From NCBI RefSeq assembly GCF_014643375.1, contig NZ_BMJJ01000003.1, positions 434,001 through 498,000 on the forward strand: DNA of 64,000 nucleotides, in the 5' to 3' direction. Under the pieces are notes generated by a model. It saw only the letters and a list, made by a program, of their open reading frames with translations. It had not been told where the DNA came from and made no database searches. Positions within the stretch are counted from its first letter, which is position 1; each line of letters starts with the position of its first letter. This document shows positions 34,072-41,590 of the stretch, piece by piece. A program made the translations under genes and the position numbers. The stretch comes from Aureimonas glaciei. GTDB lineage: Bacteria > Pseudomonadota > Alphaproteobacteria > Rhizobiales > Rhizobiaceae.

Positions 34072-34968
34072 TCAGCCGGTCGGCGCCTTCTCGCGCTGCG
34101 GCTTGGCCATGGGTTCGCGGCCCTTCAGCATGGCCTGCCAGTAGATCGGCGGCAGCAGGCGCTCCTTCAGAAGCCAGGCGGCCTTGGAGGGCTTGAGGTC
34201 GTCGATGAACCAGGCGGGAAAACTCGGCACGCGGCGGCCGCCATAGGCGAATTCCGCCAGGATCACCTTGCCACGCTCGACGGTGAGCGGGCAGGAGCCG
34301 TAGCCGTCATAGACCGCGCCCTCGGCCCCGCCGAGGCGGCCCATGTCGCGCAGAAGGTTCTCCGCCACCACCGGCGCCTGCTTGCGGGCGGCCGCCGCGG
34401 TCTTGGCGTTCGGCGCGCTGATCGCGTCGCCGAGGCCGTAGATGTCGGGGAAGCGGGTATGACGCAGCGTCGCCTGGTCGACCTCCAGCCAGCCGGCCGC
34501 ATTGGCGAGCGGCGAGACCCTGAGGAAATCCGGGGCGGTCTGCGGCGGCACGGCATGCAGAATGTCGAAGGGGCGCTCGACGATTTCTGTCTCGCCGTCG
34601 GCGGTGGCGGTCTTGAAGAAGGCCCGCTTCGCCGGCCCGTCGACCCTCGTCAACGTGTGCCCGAAGGAGAGCTGGATGGCGTATTTCCGGATATACTCCA
34701 TCAGCGGCGGGACGTAGTCGGCGACGCCGAACAGCACAGGGCCGGCGTTCAGGAACTCGACTTTCGTCTTGTCCAGCACGCCATGCCGCCGCCAGTGGTC
34801 GCAGGAGAGATACATCGCCTTCTGCGGCGCGCCGGCGCATTTGATCGGCATCGGCGGCTGGGTGAACAGCGCCGTGCCGCCCCGGAACTTCTGCACGAGT
34901 TCCCAGGTGTAGGGCGCGAGGTCATAGCGGTAGTTCGAGGTGACGCCGTTGCGGCCGAGCGTCTCCAT
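34072..34968 (-). CDS. C-terminal part of sulfide:quinone oxidoreductase-like protein (frame-separated from its N-terminus)
   Basis: A 298-codon frame that continues, in another reading frame, the SQR domain begun at 34968-35756. It has SQR segments KCAGAPQKAMYLSCDHW with two redox cysteines, a second dinucleotide-domain part (FPDIYGLGDAIS, the FAD-binding GD motif) and the C-terminal membrane-binding region (FPAWFIDDLKPSKAAWLLKE). Its ATG shares the last base of the preceding stop codon (TGATG), so it might be translated by reinitiation, but alone it lacks the FAD Rossmann motif. Most likely this is the second half of a gene split by a one-base deletion. Confidence 0.8.
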   Translation of the reverse strand: METLGRNGVTSNYRYDLAPYTWELVQKFRGGTALFTQPPMPIKCAGAPQKAMYLSCDHWRRHGVLDKTKVEFLNAGPVLFGVADYVPPLMEYIRKYAIQLSFGHTLTRVDGPAKRAFFKTATADGETEIVERPFDILHAVPPQTAPDFLRVSPLANAAGWLEVDQATLRHTRFPDIYGLGDAISAPNAKTAAAARKQAPVVAENLLRDMGRLGGAEGAVYDGYGSCPLTVERGKVILAEFAYGGRRVPSFPAWFIDDLKPSKAAWLLKERLLPPIYWQAMLKGREPMAKPQREKAPTG

Positions 34969-35756
34969 CAGGCCCTCGACGCCGCCCAGTTCAGCTTCAG
35001 CCCGGGGGCGACGACGAGCTTGTTGTAGGTGACGACGCGGCAGCCTTCGAGAATGACAGCCTTCCGGTCCGGCTCGAAGGCGGCGACCGCGGCCTTGATC
35101 CAGCTGACCCCCTTGGGCATCAGGGCGCCCATGTCCTTGCGCGTCTCGGTCGGGGTGAACACGCCGGCGCCGACCAGCGTCCAGCCCGGCTGGTAGTAGT
35201 GCACGTCCGCCGGTTCGATGATCGCGATATCGAGCCCCGGCACGCGCGCCAGCATGCTGGCGGCGACGGCAAGGCCGCCCGCGCCGCCGCCGACGATGAC
35301 GATGTCGTGGCCGCTGGCGCCGCTGTCGGTCACCACCTTGCCGCCATTGGCGATCCGCGCGACGACGCCGGCCATGTCGTAGCCCGCCGCCTTGGTGCGC
35401 TCCAGAATGTCCGGCAGCGGTCGCCGGCCGGCCTCCGACAGCGACCAGAGCGTCGCCGACCGCGTTCCCGACCGGCAGAAGGCGATGACGGGTTTCGGCA
35501 GCTCGTCCATGGCCCGGCCGAAGGCCGCTGCATCGTCGTCGCCGACCTTGCCCATGGTCACCGGGATGTAGCGGGCCTCCATGCCGGCGGCTTCGGCTGC
35601 CGCTGCGATCTCGGCGAAGGTCGGCTGATCCGCGCCTTCGCCGTCCGGCCGGTTGACGATGATCGAGCGGAAGCCGGCAGCCCTCGCCTGGCCCATCTCG
35701 TCCGGCATGATCTGCGGGCTGACCGAAAGCTGGTCGGTGATCTTCTTCGGCTGCAT
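34968..35756 (-). CDS. Bifunctional phosphatase-like (Blh/DUF442) and sulfide:quinone oxidoreductase-like protein, N-terminal part, frameshifted
   Basis: A 262-residue frame. Residues 1-110 are the beta-lactamase-hydrolase-like (DUF442) domain with its FCRSGTRSATLW loop. Residues from about 150 begin an SQR/FAD-dependent oxidoreductase with DIVIVGGGAGGLAVA. The frame ends at LKLNWAASRA-stop, where the family continues with an xVEGL-METLGRNGVT run that is present in the next frame. Restoring one base (GCG-GC-GTC read as GCG-GCN-GTC) joins both frames into one protein of about 560 residues, the normal size. The protein would oxidise sulfide to persulfide and pass electrons to quinone. Confidence 0.82.
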   Translation of the reverse strand: MQPKKITDQLSVSPQIMPDEMGQARAAGFRSIIVNRPDGEGADQPTFAEIAAAAEAAGMEARYIPVTMGKVGDDDAAAFGRAMDELPKPVIAFCRSGTRSATLWSLSEAGRRPLPDILERTKAAGYDMAGVVARIANGGKVVTDSGASGHDIVIVGGGAGGLAVAASMLARVPGLDIAIIEPADVHYYQPGWTLVGAGVFTPTETRKDMGALMPKGVSWIKAAVAAFEPDRKAVILEGCRVVTYNKLVVAPGLKLNWAASRA

Positions 35757-35802
35757 GCTTCTCTCCCAGAACTCTGTTTCCGGCGTCTCTTGGCGGACGC
35801 TG

Positions 35803-36675
35803 TCAGAAGGCGTTGATCGGAATTTTCAGGTAGCTGCGGCCGTTGTCCTCGGGCTCGGGCAGGGCGCCGGCCTTCATGTTCACCTGCAGCGAGGGCAGGA
35901 TCAGCCGGGGCATGGCGAGGGTCGCGTCCCGCTCGGTGCGCAGGCGGACGAACTCGTCCTCGCTGATGCCGTCATGGACGTGGATATTGTGCGCCCGCTG
36001 TTCGGCGACCGTCGTCTCGTTGAGGATCTGCCGCCCGTTCGGGCCGTAGTCGTGGCACATGAACAGCCGAGTCTCGGGCGGCAGGTCGAGCACGCGCCGG
36101 GTCGAGCGGTAGAGGGTGCGCGCGTCGCCACCCGGAAAGTCCGCCCGGGCGGTGCCGCCGTCCGGCATGAACAGCGTGTCGCCGACGAAGGCGGCATCGC
36201 CGGCAACATGCGTCATGCAGGCCGGCGTGTGACCGGGCGTGTGCAGGACCGTGACGGGCAGGGTGCCGATGGCGTAGCTGTCATCGTCCTCGAAGAGCCG
36301 GTCGAACTGCGAGCCGTCGCGCTGGAACTCGGTGCCCTCGTTGAAGACCTTGCCAAACGTCTCCTGCACGATCCGGATGCCGGCGCCGATCCCGATCTTG
36401 CCGCCCAGGATCTTCTGGATGTAGGGGGCGGCCGAGAGATGATCGGCATGGACATGCGTCTCGATCAGCCATTCCAGCACCAGCTTGTTGTCGCGGATAT
36501 ACTGGATGATCCGGTCGGCCGAGGCATGGCTGATGGCGCCCGAGGCGTAGTCGAAGTCGAGCACGGAATCGACGACGGCGCAGGCCGCCGAGGCGGGGTC
36601 GCGGACGACGTAGGAAAACGTGTTGGTCGCCTCGTCGAAGAAAGTTTCGACATGGGGGTGGGCTGTCATGGTCAT
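35803..36675 (-). CDS. blh: MBL-fold metallo-hydrolase, persulfide dioxygenase-like (Blh/ETHE1 type), copy 1
   Basis: A 290-residue metallo-beta-lactamase fold protein with THVHADH (His74, His76, Asp78, His79), VLHTPGHTPA and a FMCHDY segment, like ETHE1/Blh persulfide dioxygenases, which turn glutathione persulfide into sulfite. The C-terminal PEPEDNGRSYLKIPINAF is typical of the bacterial Blh group. It overlaps the upstream regulator gene (ATGA) and is followed by the SQR fusion after 46 bases. A similar protein is encoded on the other side of the regulator. Confidence 0.9.
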   Translation of the reverse strand: MTMTAHPHVETFFDEATNTFSYVVRDPASAACAVVDSVLDFDYASGAISHASADRIIQYIRDNKLVLEWLIETHVHADHLSAAPYIQKILGGKIGIGAGIRIVQETFGKVFNEGTEFQRDGSQFDRLFEDDDSYAIGTLPVTVLHTPGHTPACMTHVAGDAAFVGDTLFMPDGGTARADFPGGDARTLYRSTRRVLDLPPETRLFMCHDYGPNGRQILNETTVAEQRAHNIHVHDGISEDEFVRLRTERDATLAMPRLILPSLQVNMKAGALPEPEDNGRSYLKIPINAF

Positions 36676-37139
36676 GTCCTCCCAAAGGATGTGAGCGGTG
36701 ACGGTGTCTCGTTTTCGGCGTCTTGGGACGGGGGAGTGCTTCCTGGACCCACCCTGGCGAAGACGGCCGCGCCGAACGGCGTTGTCGGCGGTTTCGGCGC
36801 GCGTGCCGTCGGTACCGGGACGGGTGCGGGGACGTCGGCACTTGCGAACATCTGCTGCAGCAGCTCCACCAGCCGGCGGGCCTTGGTGTCTGCCAGCCGG
36901 TAGAAGACCGTCTTGGATTCACGCCGGGGTTCGATGATCCCGGCGCTGCGCAGCTCGGCCAGCTGCTGCGACAGCGAGGGCTGGCGCAGCCCGAGGGTGC
37001 TCTCCATCTCGGCCACCGACATCTCGCCCTCGACAAGACGGCACAGGATGGCGAGGCGCGCGGGATGGCCGAGCCGCTTCAAGAGGCTGGTCGCGGCCGC
37101 GATCGCCGCCTCGTCGCAGGGGAGCCCGCCGGCGGTCAT
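36672..37139 (-). CDS. bigR: ArsR/SmtB-family regulator, BigR/SqrR type (sulfide/persulfide sensor), atypical cysteines
   Basis: A 155-residue winged-helix regulator. Helix-turn-helix segments are HPARLAILCRLVEGEMSVAE and LRQPSLSQQLAELRSAGIIE, then the wing PRRESKTVFYRL. BigR and SqrR repress sulfide genes until two cysteines form a polysulfide bridge. Here the first is Cys33 in AILCRL; at the place where BigR ends its last helix with a cysteine, this protein has Ala99 (QQMFAS). The only other cysteine is Cys8. The C-terminal 50 residues form an unusual Pro/Thr-rich tail. It overlaps both metallo-hydrolase genes by four bases, so it is in the middle of its own target operon. Confidence 0.85.
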   Translation of the reverse strand: MTAGGLPCDEAAIAAATSLLKRLGHPARLAILCRLVEGEMSVAEMESTLGLRQPSLSQQLAELRSAGIIEPRRESKTVFYRLADTKARRLVELLQQMFASADVPAPVPVPTARAPKPPTTPFGAAVFARVGPGSTPPSQDAENETPSPLTSFGRT

Positions 37140-38035
37140 GGCGCAGCCTGCCCGTCCCGCGCAGCGCCCCTCAGCGCGTCCATCGGGATCTTGAGATAGC
37201 GCCTGCCATTGTTCTCCGGCTCCGGTAGGCGGCCGCCGCGGATGTTGATCTGCAGCGCCGAGAGGATGAGTTTCGGCATGGCGAGCGTCCTGTCGCGCGC
37301 CGAGCGGATGGCGACGAATTCGGCCTCGCTCCTGGCCTTCGTCAGATGCGTATTGCCGGCCTTCTGCTCGGCCACCGTCGATTCCCACCGGGGTTCGCGG
37401 CCGCCCGGCTGGTAGTCGTGCCCGGTGAAGAGGCGCGTCGTATCCGGCAGAGCGAGGATCCGCTGGATCGAGCGCCAGAGATCCACGGCGCTCCCGCCGG
37501 GAAAATCGGCGCGGGCCGTGCCGCTGTCGGGCATGAACAGCGTGTCGTGGACGAAGGCGGCGTCGCCGAGGACGTAGGTCACCGAGGCGAGGGTATGGCC
37601 TGGCGAGAACAGCACGTGCCCCTCGACCTCGCCGACCCGGAGCGTCTCGCCGTCGGCAAAGAGCTTGTCCCATTGCGAGCCGTCGACGGGGAGGGAAGGC
37701 CAGTTGTAGATCCCGGCCCAGAGCTTTTGGACCTCGACGACCTTCTCGCCGATGGCAGTCGGAGCGCCGGTCTTTTCCTGGAGGTAGCGGGCGGCGGAGA
37801 AATGGTCGGCATGGGGATGGGTGTCGAGGATCCACTCGACCGTTAGCCCTTCGCGGGCGACGAAAGCGAGGATGGCGTCGGCATTCGCCGTTCCGGTCGA
37901 GCCGGACTTTTCGTCGAAGTCGAGGACGGGATCGATGATCGCGCAGCGTTTCGTCCGCGGGCAGGCGGCGACATATTGCAGCGAGAAGGTGCGCGGGTCG
38001 AAGAAGGCCGTGACAGCGGGGATGACGGGCGTCAT
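37136..38035 (-). CDS. MBL-fold metallo-hydrolase, persulfide dioxygenase-like, copy 2
   Basis: A 299-residue paralogue of the protein encoded at 35803-36675, with THPHADH (His73, His75, Asp77, His78), LFSPGHTLAS and LFTGHDYQPGG. The shared C-terminal PEPENNGRRYLKIPMDA shows recent common ancestry of the pair, though many positions differ. It carries extra cysteines at 25 and 31 in a CPRTKRC loop that copy 1 lacks. It is expected to use a persulfide or related thiol substrate. Its stop overlaps the regulator start, and its start overlaps the peroxiredoxin stop. Confidence 0.88.
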   Translation of the reverse strand: MTPVIPAVTAFFDPRTFSLQYVAACPRTKRCAIIDPVLDFDEKSGSTGTANADAILAFVAREGLTVEWILDTHPHADHFSAARYLQEKTGAPTAIGEKVVEVQKLWAGIYNWPSLPVDGSQWDKLFADGETLRVGEVEGHVLFSPGHTLASVTYVLGDAAFVHDTLFMPDSGTARADFPGGSAVDLWRSIQRILALPDTTRLFTGHDYQPGGREPRWESTVAEQKAGNTHLTKARSEAEFVAIRSARDRTLAMPKLILSALQINIRGGRLPEPENNGRRYLKIPMDALRGAARDGQAAP

Positions 38036-38682
38036 TCTGCGGCCTCCAGCATGCGGGTCTGGTAGAACCAGTCGGAGACGTCACGGTCATCGTCCGCGGT
38101 GAAATCGGCGAGATCGATCACCGGCTCGCCCGGCACCCAGGCTTCCGGCGTGAGGACGCCCTCGGCGTCGGCGGTCTGCAGCGCCACGACGGTGCGCAGG
38201 ATCTCGGCGACGCTCCGGCCGGTCGACATCGGGTACCAGCACGACATCCGCACCACGCCCTCGGGGTCGATGACGAAGCAGCCGCGAACCGTGCTGCTGC
38301 TGGACGCGCCGGGATGGATCATCCCGTAGGCCGCCGCGATCGCCATCGACGGATCCTCGACGACGGGGAAGGGGATGGCGACGCCGAAGCGTCGCTCGAT
38401 CGTGCGCACCCAGGCGATGTGGGAGAAGAGACTGTCCACCGAGAGGGCGAGGAGATCGCAGCCAATGGCGGCGAATTCCGGCGCCGCTTTGGCGAAGGCG
38501 ACGAACTCGGACGTGCAGACGGGTGTGAAGTCGGCGGGGTGAGAAAAGAAAACCAGCCACCGCCCAAGAAACGACGCGGAGTCCAGGTCGCCCCGGGTGC
38601 TGCGGCAGGCGAAAGCCGGCGCGATGTCCCCGATCAGGGGAGGGCCAAAGCGGGTGCCGCTGCCAAGTGGGTCTCCAGCCAT
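38032..38682 (-). CDS. Peroxiredoxin, 1-Cys (Prx6) type
   Basis: A 216-residue thiol peroxidase with the peroxidatic cysteine in HPADFTPVCTSE (Cys56) and the long Prx6-type C-terminal half (MSTGRSVAEILRTVVALQ). It reduces peroxides and could also act on polysulfides. It carries several additional cysteines. First gene of a five-gene operon (peroxiredoxin, hydrolase 2, regulator, hydrolase 1, SQR fusion) in which the first four genes overlap by ATGA; this placement ties it to sulfur stress. Confidence 0.92.
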   Translation of the reverse strand: MAGDPLGSGTRFGPPLIGDIAPAFACRSTRGDLDSASFLGRWLVFFSHPADFTPVCTSEFVAFAKAAPEFAAIGCDLLALSVDSLFSHIAWVRTIERRFGVAIPFPVVEDPSMAIAAAYGMIHPGASSSSTVRGCFVIDPEGVVRMSCWYPMSTGRSVAEILRTVVALQTADAEGVLTPEAWVPGEPVIDLADFTADDDRDVSDWFYQTRMLEAAE

Positions 38683-39042
38683 TTTTTACATTCCCCCGCA
38701 ATTGTCTCGATTTCAATTGCGATATTTGTATAATTTGGCGTGGATTGCAATGGGATTTCGCCAATATGGGCGCGGATGTGAATTGAAAGTTGCAAAAATT
38801 ACCAACCGACGGGGGGTGCGACGCTGCCGCACCACGCAAATGCGCCGTGGGTCACGAGGCGGTCTGCCGGACGGTGAGCAGAATGTCTGCGGCAATCTTC
38901 GGCGGCATCCGCATTTTTGGTCACCCCAGGGCCTTCCAAGGCGCCTGCGTCCAGCCGGCCAGCGGGTGACGAATCGGGCAATCCGCAGATTTGAAGGTGC
39001 CGCCCTTTGGGCGACACCCTTTTTCACGATGGAGAGGACCGT
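38683..39042. other. Promoter region of the sulfur operon
   Basis: About 360 bases without a gene. Bases 38700-38790 are markedly AT-rich. Read leftward, TTGCAA (38745-38750) and AAATAT (38722-38727) are spaced 17 bases and could be -35 and -10 elements giving a leader of about 35 bases. An ATTGCAAT palindrome (38744-38751) overlaps the -35 element. A BigR-type operator is expected here, but I cannot define it. Confidence 0.4.
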
Positions 39043-40332
39043 TCAGGTGCTGCCAACGGTGACCGAATGCTCGTCCGGCAGCGAGCGGTAGGCCTCGGCG
39101 TCGAAATCCGCGAGTTCCTCGATCTGCTCTTCCGTAACATTGGGCGCCACGAAGTTGTCGCCCCGGACCGTCAGCGACGATAGCGCGATCGCCGTCTGGT
39201 CTTCGCCAAGGCCCAGGAACCCACCGGACGCGATGACGACGAAGAGACGGTCGTCGACATTGACGACGTCCTGGACATCACCCAGCGTCTCGTTGTTGGC
39301 CCCCACGATGTCGTAACCCTTGAGCTCGCCGACCGTCAGCGCGACTTCACCGCTCGACCGGGCATTGACCGCCTCGTTGGCGCTCTCGCGGGGCGCCGCC
39401 GGTGCATTGTCCGCCATGGCCTCGCGCTGCTGCGGCTGCTGACCTGCGGCCATGCGCTCGTAGCGGATTCCCGGCTCGCCTTCGCCCTGATTGACGCGAA
39501 TCTCAGCCTCTTCCCGCTCGTAGCGGATGTTTGGGCGCTGTTCGGCCTGCCGGATCTGGACGTCGGCCCCTTCCGCCGAGCGTGTCAGCCGGACGTCCGC
39601 AGTATCGGCCTCGGCCTCGTCCACTTCCACCTGGGGCTCGTTCTGATCGGCCACGGAAACACGCGGGCTGGCCTGCTCCACATCCACCTCGGGCGGACGC
39701 TGCGAGACGCTGACATCGGGCTCGGGCATGCGGACGATGATCTGCGGCTGCGGAATGTCCACTGTGACCACCGGGGCGCCCTGGCGGACGATGATCTCGG
39801 GCTGGCCCTGGTCGACCTGGACCTGCGGCTGGCTCTGGCGCACCGTCACCTGCGGATCGGGCGTCGCGACCCGGATGGTCGGCGCCTGCGGCTGGACGGT
39901 AACGGTATCGACGCTTTCGCCATCCGGCTGGCCGGCCTGTGCGGCCTGCGTCTGTCCATCGCCCCAATCGGCGTTTTCGACATTGACCAACTGCTGGCGA
40001 GCGCCGGCCAGGTCCTGCTGCTGGTAGAGGCGCCAGGCAGCATCGACCTGCTGCTGGATGGCGGTCAGCGCAGTCCGCATCCGAGCGTCGGCGTCCTGGA
40101 CCTCGGCGGCGAGCAATTGACGAGCCTGTTCCAGGGCGCGTTCGGCAGTGGCGGTGTTTGAGCGCGCCAACGACTGTTCGGCCTGTGTGACGAGCTGACG
40201 AACCTGATTGAGGTTCGTCCGGGTTTCGGTCTGGGCGATCTGGCCCGGCGTCTCGGTGGTCTGGCCGTAGGCGGGAAGTGCCATGGCCGTCCCGGCGATG
40301 AGCGTGGTGAGGATGCTGAGCTTGGTGTTCAT
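39043..40332 (-). CDS. Exported PRC-barrel protein with ten P-x-V-x-V nonapeptide repeats
   Basis: A 429-residue protein with a signal peptide ending near AYGQ (residue 24). Residues 40-120 are helical and rich in Gln and Ala (EQARQLLAAEVQDADAR). Residues 151-241 are ten tandem nine-residue units P-x-[VI]-x-V-x4. A charged segment with twin (N/G)IRYER sites follows, and residues 330-429 form a PRC-barrel (GYDIVGANNETLGDVQDVV, then VIASGGFLGLGEDQ). The start at 40332 has AGGGA upstream. A second, shorter PRC-barrel protein is encoded 431 bases away in the opposite direction. PRC-barrels bind small ligands or RNA-processing partners; the secreted form has no known role. Confidence 0.85.
   Translation of the reverse strand: MNTKLSILTTLIAGTAMALPAYGQTTETPGQIAQTETRTNLNQVRQLVTQAEQSLARSNTATAERALEQARQLLAAEVQDADARMRTALTAIQQQVDAAWRLYQQQDLAGARQQLVNVENADWGDGQTQAAQAGQPDGESVDTVTVQPQAPTIRVATPDPQVTVRQSQPQVQVDQGQPEIIVRQGAPVVTVDIPQPQIIVRMPEPDVSVSQRPPEVDVEQASPRVSVADQNEPQVEVDEAEADTADVRLTRSAEGADVQIRQAEQRPNIRYEREEAEIRVNQGEGEPGIRYERMAAGQQPQQREAMADNAPAAPRESANEAVNARSSGEVALTVGELKGYDIVGANNETLGDVQDVVNVDDRLFVVIASGGFLGLGEDQTAIALSSLTVRGDNFVAPNVTEEQIEELADFDAEAYRSLPDEHSVTVGST
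39610..39882 (-). repeat. Ten tandem 27-base coding repeats (nonapeptide P-x-[VI]-x-V-x4)
   Basis: Within the PRC-barrel gene, units read PTIRVATPD, PQVTVRQSQ, PQVQVDQGQ, PEIIVRQGA, PVVTVDIPQ, PQIIVRMPE, PDVSVSQRP, PEVDVEQAS, PRVSVADQNE and PQVEVDEAE. Nine units are exactly nine residues and one is ten. The alternation suggests a row of short beta strands separated by proline turns. Confidence 0.8.
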
Positions 40333-40489
40333 GCTGTCCCTTTCCATAGATTGTGGCCGAGCCCAGGCGCCGAAAGTGGCGCGGGGCAGGCAAAAGGGCG
40401 TCCGCATTAAGGCGGCACCTGGAGGGCCAATCCCGCCTGGCGCCGCCTGTTCCGCGCCAATTGTTTAGGCAGGTAAATCCCTGCCGCCA

Positions 40490-40740
40490 AACCCAGGATA
40501 AGCAACGGCTGGAAGACATTACGAAAAAATCGCATGAACGAATGAATTATTTCAGGTCCTTGCTCTTAAAATCAAATGATGCAGAACAATACCCAGCTAA
40601 TGGATTATGGAAGTCATTCATTGATCGCACAACTAATGATCAGTCTTATAAGAATAATTTCCTCTTTCCCAAAAAATGGCGAAATTATGCAACAAATGGG
40701 GCCAGTGACTGTTGGGCAGTCAGTGGGACAGCAAACGTCC
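40490..40740. other. AT-rich island between divergent PRC-barrel genes
   Basis: This stretch has a base composition far more AT-rich than the rest of the window. It holds promoter-like elements for both directions and an open frame (40576-40767, 63 codons) with no recognisable product. It may be a regulatory region, a small RNA locus or a relic of foreign DNA. Confidence 0.4.
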
Positions 40741-40763
40741 CTCACGGCAAGAAAGGATCCATC

Positions 40764-41285
40764 ATGAAGCGCCTCCTCCTCACGGCGACGACTGCCCTTC
40801 TCTTCACCGCGCCCGTTTTTGCGCAGACCACGGCCCCGGCGGATACGACGAAGCAGACGACCGCTCCTGCGAGCGCCACGACACAGACCCCGGCGGCCGC
40901 GACCGCCACAGGGGCGGATGGTGCCGCGGCTGGCGCCGCCGGCGGCATGACGCGCGGCACGACCTCGACGGTCGCGCTCCGCTTCGTGGAATATTCCTCG
41001 GCAGACGTCATGGCCTCCCGCCTCGACGACCTCGACGTCTACAACAACCAGAACGAGGAAATCGGCGAGATCGAAGACCTCGTCATCAGGGACGGCAAGA
41101 CGATCACCGGCGTCGTCGTCAGCGTCGGCGGCTTCCTCGGCCTCGGCGACCGCTATGTTCTGCTGGATCCGTCCAGCATCGTCCTCGGCGATCAGGGCGG
41201 CGAGATGCGCGCCTATGTGAACACGTCGAAGGACGAACTCACCAACGCGCCGGAGTTCAGCTACGACCCCGAAGAGAACGACTGA
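40764..41285 (+). CDS. Exported PRC-barrel domain protein
   Basis: A 173-residue protein starting at an ATG with GAAAGGA upstream. A signal peptide ends near PVFAQ (residue 20), then a Thr/Ala-rich linker with GADGAAAGAAGG, then a PRC-barrel at about 75-165 (LDDLDVYNNQNEEIGEIEDL, GVVVSVGGFLGLGDRYVLLD). The GGFLGLG core is shared with the barrel of the divergent gene at 39043-40332, so the two are relatives. Such proteins are common and often paired in Hyphomicrobiales, with unknown function, possibly envelope stress. A hairpin follows. Confidence 0.85.
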   Translation: MKRLLLTATTALLFTAPVFAQTTAPADTTKQTTAPASATTQTPAAATATGADGAAAGAAGGMTRGTTSTVALRFVEYSSADVMASRLDDLDVYNNQNEEIGEIEDLVIRDGKTITGVVVSVGGFLGLGDRYVLLDPSSIVLGDQGGEMRAYVNTSKDELTNAPEFSYDPEEND

Positions 41286-41302
41286 GCAGACCGAACCTCG
41301 AA

Positions 41303-41329
41303 GCCGGCCGGCCGTGAAGGCCGGCCGGC
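41303..41329 (+). terminator. Hairpin after the short PRC-barrel gene
   Basis: GCCGGCCGGCC and GGCCGGCCGGC form a perfect 11-bp GC stem around a five-base loop, 17 bases after the stop codon. No T-run. It is a likely transcript end. Confidence 0.5.
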
Positions 41330-41590
41330 CCCGCGTTGAACGCGAGGGAGACCAGCCCCTGACGACGGCGTCCCCGGGACAGGACCATGGCCCGGGCGCG
41401 GATGACGTTTCGCGGCCCGGGCGTCGTCGTCAGAAACGGTCGAATTGTCGTTCGACGCGTTCGCCTCCGGTGATGTCATCGAGGCAGAGCGACGAGATCC
41501 TCGACATCATCATGGAGACGCTCGGCACTGCGCCCGCGCGATCGGAACCAGGGCCAGCGTCATGCGCAGCGGACAACCGGAGGACGACGA
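41330..41590. other. Intergenic region without a recognisable gene
   Basis: About 260 bases between the hairpin and the DUF421 gene. Short frames cross it, but none resembles a known protein. A CCGGAGGACGACGA stretch just ahead of 41591 gives the ribosome site of the next gene. Confidence 0.4.

Noticed and set aside
40576-40767. 63-codon frame in the AT-rich island
   Set aside because: No ribosome site or family resemblance; it overlaps the start of the PRC-barrel gene. Kept only as part of the AT-rich region note.
41303-41329. GGCCGGCC-type hairpins seen in several gaps as a dispersed repeat family
   Set aside because: The hairpins differ in length, loop and flanks and appear to be independent GC-rich terminator-like structures rather than copies of one element.
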